Source: an uncultured Clostridia bacterium (GTDB taxonomy: Bacteria; Bacillota; Clostridia; Lachnospirales; CAG-274). Taken from it: DNA of 57,279 nucleotides. The notes beneath the pieces were generated by a model, which was given only the letters and a program-made list of their open reading frames with translations, was not told where the DNA came from and did no database searches. A program made the position numbers and the translations under genes. Below are positions 50,101 to 53,158 of the stretch, one piece after another (the stretch's first letter is position 1; each line of letters begins with the position of its first letter). The stretch lies in assembly GCA_947628755.1 (NCBI GenBank), contig CANRBC010000018.1:1-57279 (forward strand). The letters are read 5' to 3'.

Positions 50101-51967
50101 AATCGTTTTTATTATTATAATAGAGCTTTGAGCGTTCTGCTACAGTATCGTAATTGGCATTACCCGCCGGAGGATTTTCAAGAAATACCGATAATCCGTT
50201 AGGTATCGTTTCACAGTCTATAAGCGGGAAGTGAAGCTCACCTGCCTTAGCCTGAGCATATACCTTACCTCTGCCAGTATCGCCGAAATAACTGCCCGCA
50301 GGCAGAACACGACCATACTGATCTCTGCCGTTCCAGAATATCTTGTTTACAGCGGCAGGGTCGTCGCTCTTTGAGGAATTGCCCAGCATTACCTTACCCA
50401 ATGTCTGATAGTTAGCATCAAAGTCTTCCGGCTTATCAATTTCTTTATATTCTACTACATCAGCACCGCCGCCGGGGTTCTGCTCCCAACTGCCGCCGGT
50501 CTTTTTCTGATTTGTTTGTATGCTGTACCATTTATGGGTGTTTGTGTCCTCATATATAAAATTAAGGTCTGTGTCTGTACTCAGCTTTATTTCGTCAAGA
50601 TGACCCGGAACAGAAGGCGTTACCGTTAGATTGGTCTTTGTAACATTTACTGTCGCTCCGCTGTAGCCGTCAGTACCCTTCTTTACATACATATTGCTCA
50701 TATCTATAATAAGACGATATGAAGAAGCATTTTTGGTAGTTACTATAAAGTAACCGCCGTCACCTGAATAGCCTACATCGCTTCCTGTGCCTGTCTTTTC
50801 GCCCTCAAATTCCACAGAGGTGACCTCGCCAACAGCCTTTGGCTTTGCAAGCACGAACTCAGGCAGATTTTCATCGGGATAGTTAAAGAACATGTGGTAA
50901 GCATAGTCCAAGTCCGTAGGGTCGTTATCGGGACCCATTACATAAGTACCGTCTGCATTACCATATCTGTTAAGGAGGTCTTTATAGTGATTAAAATTAT
51001 TGTCATTGTTTACATCCTTTATGGAATGGTATACGCTGGCATTGGTAGCTGAGCCTATAAGACCTCTGTTATTTGAAAAGAGGAAATATGTATAGGGCAT
51101 AGCTCCGTTCATGGAAAGGTTATATATATAGCCGTCTCTTGTAGCTATATAATAGTGCTGCCATACACCGCCTTGAGTTTGCAGGGCAAAAAGGTCTGAA
51201 TAAACTCTGCCCCTCTGAACATTATTGTCACCATCAGTAACGGTTATATCAAATGCAGCAAGAGTGTTTGTACCGCTCGTACTGGAGCTATATTGCTGCT
51301 GTGATACGAAATCAGTTCCATCATTAATAACGTTTTTACTTCCGCCTTTTGACAATGGCTCTGACCTGAACTTGAAATTATAAACGCCTGACTGCTTTAC
51401 ATCAATAACATGGGCATTATAGCCTCCTGAAGTAGCTCCCGCTATTGTCTGTATACCGTTGTCTGCCGCAAGTGTACCGAATTCGGTATTTGTCTGTGGG
51501 GCAGGCATAATAATATTTTCCACATTGGCAATATGAGCTGCCGCTGCCGCCTCAGGCTGTATTACGCCATTGGGACCCTTTGTCTCGGCAGCAAGGTTTT
51601 TAATATAGCCTTTAGTTTCAGTTGAGTTTAATTTCTGCACAGTTCCGTCGGGCAGAGTCATTTCTATATCATAATCTGCATTGCTGTATACACTTGCCGC
51701 TATGTACAGCTTCTCTCCCTCGTAGGCATAGGCTCTTATCTGCTGATTCTGGCTGAAGCCTACCCAGCTCTTGGTTGCAGCCGCCCATATAAAGGAACGA
51801 TAGCCTTGATTGGGAGCTTTTGCAGCTGTCGTGCCATCGTATGCGCTCTTCACCATATCCGCAGAGCCCTCTGCGAAAGCATTGGTACCAAAGCCGCCTA
51901 TACACAGTACGGTCAACGCAAGCACAAGCATATATTTTAAATTCTTTGATTTCTTATTGTTATTCAT
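29111..51967 (-). CDS. Giant SLH-anchored surface protein with InlB-type repeats (about 7,618 residues)
   Basis: The start at ATG 51967 is set by GGGAGGAGA and by the signal peptide that follows (KYMLVLALTVLCIGGFGTNAFA); the frame stays open another 140 codons upstream. Order of parts: a unique N-terminal region (residues ~40-1000) with FWNGRDQYGRVLPAGSYFG; SdrD-like modules (VWHDADRDGTKDSGE, ~1020; KGTVFIDS, ~1165); about 22 InlB/Flg_new repeats of 100-125 residues (~1310-4380), each ending YAVWA-D-N-NG-PDY with a calcium-loop-like D-x-N-x-N-G-x-x-D, broken once by another SdrD-like module near base 44,670; eleven ~200-residue units starting IPD-YQKKV-F-NGTW (~4380-6460); a MucBP-like part; five more InlB repeats; a glycine run; a basal beta domain; and three SLH domains (last ~195 residues) that would bind pyruvylated wall polymer. 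No frameshift breaks 22.9 kb. The likely role is adhesion or a surface fibre. Confidence 0.9.
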   Translation of the reverse strand: MNNNKKSKNLKYMLVLALTVLCIGGFGTNAFAEGSADMVKSAYDGTTAAKAPNQGYRSFIWAAATKSWVGFSQNQQIRAYAYEGEKLYIAASVYSNADYDIEMTLPDGTVQKLNSTETKGYIKNLAAETKGPNGVIQPEAAAAAHIANVENIIMPAPQTNTEFGTLAADNGIQTIAGATSGGYNAHVIDVKQSGVYNFKFRSEPLSKGGSKNVINDGTDFVSQQQYSSSTSGTNTLAAFDITVTDGDNNVQRGRVYSDLFALQTQGGVWQHYYIATRDGYIYNLSMNGAMPYTYFLFSNNRGLIGSATNASVYHSIKDVNNDNNFNHYKDLLNRYGNADGTYVMGPDNDPTDLDYAYHMFFNYPDENLPEFVLAKPKAVGEVTSVEFEGEKTGTGSDVGYSGDGGYFIVTTKNASSYRLIIDMSNMYVKKGTDGYSGATVNVTKTNLTVTPSVPGHLDEIKLSTDTDLNFIYEDTNTHKWYSIQTNQKKTGGSWEQNPGGGADVVEYKEIDKPEDFDANYQTLGKVMLGNSSKSDDPAAVNKIFWNGRDQYGRVLPAGSYFGDTGRGKVYAQAKAGELHFPLIDCETIPNGLSVFLENPPAGNANYDTVAERSKLYYNNKNDSLLRQGDNVAAIQNGWPTGESEKNWDSSLKNKLEYMWRINQNTTYTAVVSDDYSIDGISTYNGTSEADMVALTTGSYTKAQENLGVDHGISDTWTYILNDAKVEMKTGGEKGALTLYSEPQEKIIKGFVFFDTPETATGSYDKKTNDRELPECTVEAFYGNVKLEADGKTPSSADRHEIVKTDNTGNYSIPIDLKALNGGKVYIKITPPDNSYKLTTNNNIQVISLKDYTKSTYAVDAGYTRIVTQKAVRIQTIWEPAALKSNDMSVTFDALGYNTTDLGGLGMDNNGLSDYSNNGSKESSLNGKTPLQEYKGLTVSSQSGNQITRSDFVGKVYESVQTSTGEWKDNEYDVAYVVKQNMSGSGFRLKNVEYNHAYSIAGDGSDPLYNWTFTNEVLPAKINETVWHDADRDGTKDSGEDNLNPQKIKISKQNARKEYEGFTAVPAGANETEKENGVRIEPDKEYTLEYINGLQLPAGTYKLIVPPGDDTHIYCTNPGTKTGEQGTLTTSIDPETGYSVQEITVNYGQTVNVNVGYAVGSSIKGTVFIDSVTDGIMNGTMDSEEAAYRNKDIEIKVVNAAKESEVVYSGKIGDDHGEYETDKKLKAVPYKVIVTNPGKTEIDSNKLDDNYMWFSIPPDNSKDTGTNTDGVEYTRDKSANTLSVIVPTDVNDGISSTHEKCDIPLQRPFTVVYNAGAYHKITDNSGDITEGVPSEQIKTTKAWYADNAVHAAPEIDEIDGTNYVTLGWAEITQEPGLVSSWTREEQLDIIPIEEAGTEQKITRDMTFYAVAAEDNRGSGNPAASTHEGDDVPDYMQVIYDGNKPESADGTVTNVPKDKNKYPDPHTEEAKATVTVKLETGDIPTLSGYTFMGWAKDSISTTADYPYPKADGKTTFVLPDDGEILYAVWSKQYNVTYDMNKFGENGGLVTGTSGTAPKDTANHLFGDIVKVLPPSGAKTAVDKPDNYDDESIYDTKGYDPIFVGWSIANQTLFNLSQANKELVDTLKVQNVHPLTEEDKEALRDKGLTDADILEYFRMPDSGVTLFAMWAEDLNGTSVPDYMEDYCTLNYDLNITTHQGDASGGNLKKELTAPEGGTFVKGQKIMPAGYNIYYKRDDDGNALTPNVICVGWSKIQYNEPLLATASKEQIDSVIGENFRIMDNTILYATYAVDENNNGKPDYADDAVSVDYYANGGTVNKEGESGKPSDAAEGWFYNCGHHHAVGTETPLISVDIANDYISKTGCVLIGWSTEPKDDVGKNAESDEVKEYAKFTVTIPKEAKANVKVYAVWAEDTNSNGRADYAEQHYTLTYSGNTHTDATGLPKPETLSCIEDEIVTLPVYATEDALPKAKNVVFLGWSHIELDGSVDVIADFDRTANVDKVREILFKGYFTRADELNEVTTYKMPARDVILRGIWAEDRNLDNSEPAAEKGNGTPDYRELYTIHYEPNKPEEDTTNNIVPTDEENKIPGDRINIAPAPYSGLSIDGYVQVGWSKTDTKLFNNLGEEKAAETAGTLLRGASVYKLDAEDDKYTGEEDSIINLYAVWARDRNGNALPDYNEDNYTVTFDMQGGSETDKPENITGIANQPVQIPEYKDTSKPVKDKAIFVGWSTSPYDYNDEPGLTAQPEEGRIIENPYRIDTSAADESKTITLYAVWARDTVGKLEADDSTYLRTPVKDGIEDYYQVIYDGNVPEDATLEGDLPYYNESNVGGGFEGEDRDYTKTSYKVGDTVYIIPNNLSMKGYRFRGWSLNTPNPPEGSDYGFYAGPGNGSGPVVDGKVTDLESSFKKSAGLDILYAMWRKISPSTLEIRAWNDLDLDGNYDETSESPVTEGIKVKLERLVENEKHNGGVDITYKNVFEELNAAAGGEKLYELDENGFTPIPEDGVVKVSEILNSDRYRLTYKIDAESPFTTQTFEDGTPKSYITGKATDDPERDDAYEGLNEKGEFSIQFRPAEGANAAAYGQLVKENKVTYNINGGKGVAPTDDDIHLFGQLVDLKGSESFSKANSIFVGWSTTEYKDNFSANMNKELVEALKVQNTYPLTDADKQTHEGTYKDESVWKNQFKMPDQNVTLYALWADNINNDGTPDYAEDKYTVVFNYNGGMDMSGKPVQDEAHVDLVAGAEVHTPTVYEINGTETDFSGRKYKRNSNEIFVGWSFTYHAEALTSEQRELADELLIKDIAEDNMYKVDAKNADDDKVITLYALWAKDDNNNNSPDYGADNHISYNANGGTLKAEHTLSSAHEPDASGIFFTCSHHHPVGVAVELLTVDDANANIQRDGAIIVGWSKTKHDELITSQENEDSNIIENNTLVIESSEAANTVYALWAEDKNNDGTADYKQYSVTYKGNGETSGNVPVDENSPYSVGDKVTVLGNVGGLTKNHAVFVGWTADIAIPIDLSRDTDPKAVNDLVVEEFNMPAQNKVLYALWAADSNDNGIPDYNEKNYRVEFNGNSGIYEQDENKTPQPLPAENLRTGDTVTVPISPYPGLRKEDAVQIGWSNAETVKEKVYDEAPSGGITIYQTNEHYTVLETDDSNNDGTINIYAVWAADKNANGKPDYEEKEYSLTYNMNGGDNKYLPQPSVIKDLIDGVSSVELHKYNKEEKPTKMANAVNSVFIGWSLEQQSELFTKAPDEGIMLGTLNADAQMYEGSYTADSSDADESKNITVYAVWAEDRNENGTPDYAETQWTLTVDFNGGLDAEDKPVSQLTRDVVYGQLVHIGELANHEYVLQNYHRYYTVDTLNDTKAVFVGWSSEKHEDVLGDTAADKSNAEKWTLNNDEILIEEDVTTVYALWAVDKDGNKVPDYDGNAYNVVYYANGGVSAVPEQVTVDPETGQFHTGTHYYAVGDEATDILATSTIRLMVKRDKAVAVGLSRKKLDIITDAAGESAAEIIVVGTNTGLKIQDPSPENPDPNAVYVVWAQDENSNTLPDYNEGPFHVYYDKNANADETVNGTVPTDSAEYNYDQLFPVLANNARNAEGIEDPLRLAGAVWIGWSVNQQTFAYTRTADSATVDLNTIAPSTRKGDSYDEDTMLRMGDKDVTLYAVWAEDRNPDSDGNIAGNGIPDYKENYKLEYVINEGVGTTPPSVTDKIPGENIEMADYNSYKSSITKPNAVLVGWSHHKLNTNFTQDPYISEELVSAHATIPGGIPADLKIKDDMFSASYKVDVKDVNTDGKSIPAFAVWAADSNGNNIPDYEDGYYNIVYDLNADTDTDKYGAVTGTAPDRLTKQLANTDVNLYKYTEGKPVRNADADHIKAVFVGWSLTKHNVFDKNTTPTDIYKEGEPYHISSADALESNNIKFYAVWAEDTNGNDIPDYSENKYKVVYNMGNHTEFNAPEPHERIAAGTDVILKNVPQDKYTNLVFIGWTTDKELITGNDYGRGAVALPTLHKPGSSYTIGDPSILPDTDNEEFIFYALWATDENDNGTADYEELYTLHYNINGGKGTLPRSPERLIPGENITIASVPFLGISWDSSKTPNKAVHIGWSIDRAVENKVYDEDSVTEVDGVKVPAKTAEDGTQTVIKLYGSQENYAVNAEDDADGNYSIECFAVWAVDVNGDGIPDYNQNAHHISYDLNGHSDSTNAIPDSEARLQGEVINVTKDIPKADGVVFLRWTTFAGVEDFDKRAHPSRVAAIEPVTQVTMPDSDVTLYAVWADDDNGNGIADYLETYTFTYNANGGTGNCPVNIEYVIPGDEINLSAVPYAGLSKENSVQTGWSLESGDNKDSIMESPYIVPDVENPVDNSKIGARVITAYAVWEADENGNNGVPDGIPDRYQKKVTFRIENGTWKDTSSSDDIILYAELKDGDKWSESGQGSITAPTPAPNYGYTNGTWYREGIFDTKLDALPEYETGTDEVVYKYAYEYEQPVDVSYKPYREGMPLAEEPTSEAVPYGTVVIVDPNGGVWKPDKTADGIENLPEMPEGGFTELTPFRVQNNITIREPEPRENYIFLGWKCTEDTETQEIDYIYTAQWAEDTVGMTKDGTVGSDNIPDMYQKKVVFKIVKGTWDGTPENNANKTGYVTLTKKNGLLSPETLWAVDGEGYMTDALGDGSNINIVPDTTRAVPDGGYTEKDGEWYPELPSDYKVEGVADVSYSFIFLDQTNPNTVYKENVYSKTESDIANESFDYDNSILIDPAGGEYEGNADDQYFVLKDRVLQLSDPVWTGHVFMGWTEDTSYKAPEPEHSDVVCKYTASWADDLQGDNGSDGIPDMSEAAVTFDVVNGIWKDTENADRITRYAELLDNNGKWIDKNNGQNGMGSINNIPEPSASEGFGGGEWTPTVPVRYVDTASTEIYSYKYEYSPIKPVVSYTGYTGAQPNADAQSEPYSYNDKIKICVNDEDEGHIAYQTLTEDYTLNDAVREGYVFMGWQYEAFSGTDNTEEIAGTYTAMWEADGTNGTEPDGIPDKYQQNVIYHITGGIWSVERHGEDLVRYYELTDSEGKWSESGSAVLTEPEHEEIYGYTDKGKWDTESGVLPESITKQDMPYEFTYEYEYKADLRITYPEYVEGRIVSEIQPITDAYDDVPYGKHIIVDINGGVWRPEWATEQPDGFMGLKSFTVEENMDLGSNLVKEGSIFLGWSRMPDDVPTEEDYVYTAQWAGDTSGKFDTNGNPEPDGIPDIYQKRVEFRIVNGTWSDDDPKIIYAELKDDDNNWSRMGSADISAEIPDISSAVPKAGYMGGTWYPYTPSQIVSGIEDELYSYIFMDETNPNVVYKSAVYNRTLSDMSMDSRAEGILYDSRIIIDTDGGDYPDRTEKQFSVDMTVEQLTFGVYTLKDPTKTGNVFMGWRSEKYTDASDNKAVRKYTAMWLEDTKGDNGVSDGVPDKYQKPVTFVVVNGKWVNEPAAVSGDTQITRYAELKDNSGSWSETGTGSIAGIPVSTPNTGYSRGGWNEEPVLSFTGSAPKTYIYSYDIINTYNVIYDGYTGNSAPEKKTDGGFSHFNVIIIDTNGGTLTQSGMIDNSITISGDVTLNRPVKDNSVFMGWSGEKFTDENNANVVYKYTAMWLSDGTNGREPDGIPDEFQKKVIFTIKNGYWNATESLDEITEYVELKDADGKWNEDAVVEIDVPVHYAEYGYSDGKWTNAPNWVTDESGGKAYVTGRDTAEYSYSYESVELTVSYRKYSEGSIEPVEGSDIVPYGKHIFVNPDGGTWTQAGITEGTVNTVPITVTEDIALSAPVRDGYLFEGWSRTPEDGLPTADYTYTAQWLANGNGDDIPDIYQKKIEFRVRNGNWASGDNEPVTVYVTLTENGKWSINGTAEIPQSVLDRVSAPIGYNGYIDRGWYPALPETVSGTDTDVFTYIFSAPNKYNPVYKSEVHSLTSSDTNIREVSYGEHIIVRPMGGTWTHDGSAAEYVTADGMEYRYDVTDTSPNVDAIEDPYKANSVFMGWNVTSENGVHTFTAQWEDDYEGEYDAEGNKTSDGIPDKFQRAVIFDILNGTWTETGADKTIVRYAEIKDGADNWSEKGTGIIDNVPMPQPNTGYTTGAWTPVEPVRSVDTAKDTEPPVFTEHNMKIYARYTYTYEIDRPTVAYDRYTGNTAPVSDSDTYEYNSSIKVATNGGKLVQGELTVEDSGIFTVTEDMKLNIPEKEGSMFMGWISEDSSEEGIERIYTAQWMTDEDGIGGKPDGIPDEYQKKIIFHVVNGTWIDTSKEDIVQYYELIDKITGMWSKNGNGGSIDCPKPAVLYGYVGKWTPPVPKEAVGNVTDEYTYTFTERPGNSVLYQSYNEDILPPAEPDEYVELDYGGQILIKPNGGVWTSPLSGLKYSNDTSVVYDEDTPIDTINTPDERTGYVFMGWDVAAGEDRSGFDFIFTAQWLEDTVGDTDADGNDISDGIPDIYQKKVTLRVDKGVWAEGGSEDKTVYVELKSEKDSRRWSTNGVGTLQLPQGMIPDEGHTDKEGSWDIANDGASAVVHGNAPETFTYSYDVNVYTVVFHTTDMSSDEEFSITATHGEAITAPDSPAPAEYYYEFTGWMNDRDNTLILPGESVTVTENMSFTAQWNVNSIPAEPKGAAYMVEHYLQQLDGSYSLENTEMLYGDIGAEVTASAAVYEGYTYNAEISQSTGIVFAPVTKDGEPAVLVLKLYYDIEKYGVTYDLRGGFGGPDKSYMDKTYPVGERVDLWAGVPRIDGGAVFIGWSTTEPEGIATDDSAESTLTERVEMVSGGVTVYAVWAADVNNNGIPDYREKHYTVTYDGNENTGGEAPVDEREYVQGERAVLKNGNTLVKEGCAFAGWSENQYVQIFSEEQGEDAESVIIQEDTYEIPGRDVTLYAVWATDANGNGNPDYNDDAYHVEYRSNGGYDEDGDGIYYICNHHHAADTEVELMDISYASDLTMENAILIGWSEGQYGIVNTQEDYSSIEFATTVMITDKNAVVNAVWAADSNHNNIPDYTEERYRVDYDLNGGEGGPDNETLTEEYLVGENVALWNDSSQMYKENSVFLGWGKAKMPDFAYSPDETLFVTEVTMQRDGVTVYAVWAVDRNNNGTPDYYESTYRLTYDGNGNTQGDVPTDDKEYLEGEAISVQSGGSLKREGTVFIGWSESLNAVFNREQKRMAENAVIGDTYTMPANNVTLYAAWADDVNGNGIPDYDDSMFTISYAWADGTAPENAVLPNTVHILQGMSFTPERLANIGGYIFGGWFADKTAANEYTGGTVTSDMILYGKWTYQSNTPSGGSGGGGGGGGGSATYYTIAASAMEGGTITPEGETRVKAGSDKTFNIAPGQGYRLKYLAVDGEKVQGELQYTFENIRKDHVITAFFERVEDKSEDNRPSEEDTKPSEPTGGKSVAELEETGVGSILNAKDHTSYLNGYTDGTFAPDSNITRAEVAQMFYNLLIDKDIDISVSFDDVNENAWYAKAVNTLASLDIVAGVGHNEYAPERNITRAEFTAIAMRFAKLDESGENIFSDVPEDAWYYGSVVGSIKYGWISGYNDGTFRPLNTITRAETATIVNRMLNRSADKDFIDNNGGKIRSFADLNSSHWAYLEIMEAANAHTYNRTEKEVWTELVG
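29120..29700 (-). other. Three SLH domains of the giant protein
   Basis: They carry the motifs GYTDGTFAPDSNITRAEVAQM, VGHNEYAPERNITRAEFTAI and GYNDGTFRPLNTITRAETATI, each followed by an F-D-V/L-W-Y/A segment. SLH triplets bind secondary cell-wall polysaccharide without covalent linkage. The third module is followed only by a short tail. Confidence 0.92.
30068..30130 (-). other. Glycine-rich linker of the giant protein
   Basis: SGGSGGGGGGGGGS lies between the last InlB repeat and the beta domain that precedes the SLH region. GGC/GGT/GGA runs could slip in frame by threes. Confidence 0.85.
32600..38830 (-). repeat. Eleven ~600-bp type-2 repeats within the giant gene
   Basis: Each unit begins with a variant of GIPDxYQKKVxFxxxNGTW and contains an ELKD-xx-WSE-GxGSI block, a Y-G-Y-W segment and a VFMGWxxE...YTAxW end. 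Starts are near 38790, 38135, 37470, 36890, 36250, 35640, 35050, 34455, 33845, 33215 and 32605, so the spacing is a regular 580-660 bp. Unit sequences have diverged too far for simple recombination over long stretches. Confidence 0.85.
38830..48030 (-). repeat. N-terminal cluster of about 22 InlB-type repeats within the giant gene
   Basis: Units of 300-375 bp code for a beta-grasp-like pattern: Y-V-YD-NGG, a VGWS core and a YAVWAxDxNxNGxPDY end. Neighbouring units differ, but similar units recur every five to seven places, which points to block duplication. One SdrD-like insert (IRAWNDLDLDGNYDE, near 44,670) interrupts the series. Confidence 0.85.
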
Positions 51968-52560
51968 TATAGGTCTCCTCCCTCTTAAATCAAAAGTATC
52001 GTCATCTGTCCTTCCGACGGCTGTTTTTTGTCGTCCTATGTCGTCGTATACCGTGTATAAAACACGCCCCTCGGTATACGGCAATTTTCCCTGTCGGACA
52101 ATTGCGTATTTCCGATACTTACCCATAATAGAGCCGCCGTCTGCACAGGCATACGCTCTTTCTTTCATTAAAGAAAGAATGTATAACACTATGCCCACAG
52201 CATCGCTTATATATGAATAAAGCCGATTATTTCTCTTTTTATTTTTGCAAACACCAAAATAAGACAGGTTGTTATACCTGCCTGTTGAATGCGTATATGT
52301 AATTGTAGCGCTATTGGGGTTACTTGCTTTTATAAATCCCATAATGTACCCCCCCCGAAAAAATTTTTTTATTCGGAGAAAATACAATATTTACAGCAAC
52401 AGTACGCAGCCTTGCGCCTTTATCCTTTCATAAGAATAAAGCGTTGCCCGTACAGATAAATAACATATTTGAGGTTATGTTCAGTATATGTATTGATAAA
52501 TCATATATATTTTCAAAAAATTCAAAATTTTTACTGAACAACTCTATGTCATACCTCTAT
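51968..52560 (-). ncRNA. Long structured 5' leader of the giant surface-protein gene
   Basis: About 590 nt lie between the predicted transcription start and ATG 51967. In transcript order they contain: an outer/inner inverted repeat GAGGT/ACCTC with GTTCAGTA/TACTGAAC (52471-52557); a compact closed motif (52402-52453); a G8 tract just before an in-frame ATG (52342); AGGCAGGT/ACCTGTCT (52262-52283); GGCATA/TATGCC enclosing CTTTCTTT/AAAGAAAG (52148-52195); and CGTATACC/GGTATACG (52045-52080). The reading frame of the giant gene stays open through the last 420 nt, so part of the leader might be translated. No known riboswitch class was recognised. Confidence 0.45.
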
Positions 52561-52566
52561 AATAAT

Positions 52567-52595
52567 ATAATACTAAATTATAAATATTTTGTCAA
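52567..52595 (-). promoter_or_regulatory. Promoter of the giant surface-protein gene
   Basis: On the minus strand TTGACA (52590-52595) and TATTAT (52567-52572) have a 17-bp spacer. It diverges from the promoter at 52676. Confidence 0.8.
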
Positions 52596-52675
52596 ATGTT
52601 TTATATCCTTATTAAAGTGTATAATCAATCTTGCCTGACACGCCTTATAAACTTAAAAAAATTAAGATATATCAT

Positions 52676-52704
52676 TTGTATATTTTATTATGATATATTA
52701 AAAT
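52676..52704 (+). promoter_or_regulatory. Promoter of the truncated secreted-protein gene
   Basis: TTGTAT (52676-52681), a 17-bp spacer and TAAAAT (52699-52704) lie 33 bp before the ATG at 52737. Confidence 0.6.
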
Positions 52705-52736
52705 TTTTTGAAAATCATTATATGGAGGACAGAGGT

Positions 52737-52907
52737 ATGAAACGAAGAATCGCCTATATTCTTGCGGCAGCAATGGTATTTTCATCAACGCCCTTTCTGT
52801 TAGAGGTTGAGCAGTACCATATATTAATAATATCCCCTACATTACAGTTTTTAATTACGATATTTTTGAAATCTGCCTTTTCGCTTTCATTGTACAAAAA
52901 TATCTGA
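52737..52907 (+). pseudogene. Truncated secreted-protein gene (signal peptide only)
   Basis: ATG 52737 follows GGAGGACAGAGGT and codes for a clear signal peptide, MKRRIAYILAAAMVFSSTPF. From about 52795 the composition turns AT-rich, and the remaining 36 codons (ending at 52907) look like chance sequence. The gene therefore lost its body where the mobile segment begins. The promoter and ribosome binding site remain intact. The rest of the gene is not in the window. It may lie past the far end of the element, which would identify this as the insertion site. It is transcribed divergently from the giant surface-protein gene. Confidence 0.7.
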
Positions 52908-52948
52908 CCCCTGTTTGGTCTCCGTACGTGCCATCATTCTTTATCACA

Positions 52949-53029
52949 TTACTGTTGTTTCGCTTGTTCTATTCTTGCCAAAGTAAGCCTATAATTAATT
53001 TCTAATTTAAGCCAAATTTCCGCCGACAT
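52949..53029 (-). CDS. Possible 26-residue small protein at the element's left end
   Basis: ATG 53029 follows GGGAG at a good distance and opens MSAEIWLKLEINYRLTLARIEQ before a stop at 52949. It is charged and helical and not recognised. It may be a real small protein, or the head of a decayed gene whose further remnants lie between 52800 and 52930. Confidence 0.3.
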   Translation of the reverse strand: MSAEIWLKLEINYRLTLARIEQAKQQ

Positions 53030-53158
53030 TCTTAACTCCCTTTTCAAACCTTAATGCCGCTTACAATATTTACTATTGGTATACAAGTTTACCTATGGTT
53101 AATTTCTTTTTTTCGTCAAGATTATATACTGTAAATATACTTTATGGGAGATTTAAAA

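Noticed and set aside
29111..51967. CRISPR-like or tandem DNA repeats in the giant gene
   Set aside because: The periodicity is at protein level with diverged DNA. There are no short identical repeats with unique spacers.
52444..52638. 64-codon plus-strand frame between the divergent promoters
   Set aside because: It is AT-rich, overlaps both promoter and leader, has no ribosome binding site and resembles chance.
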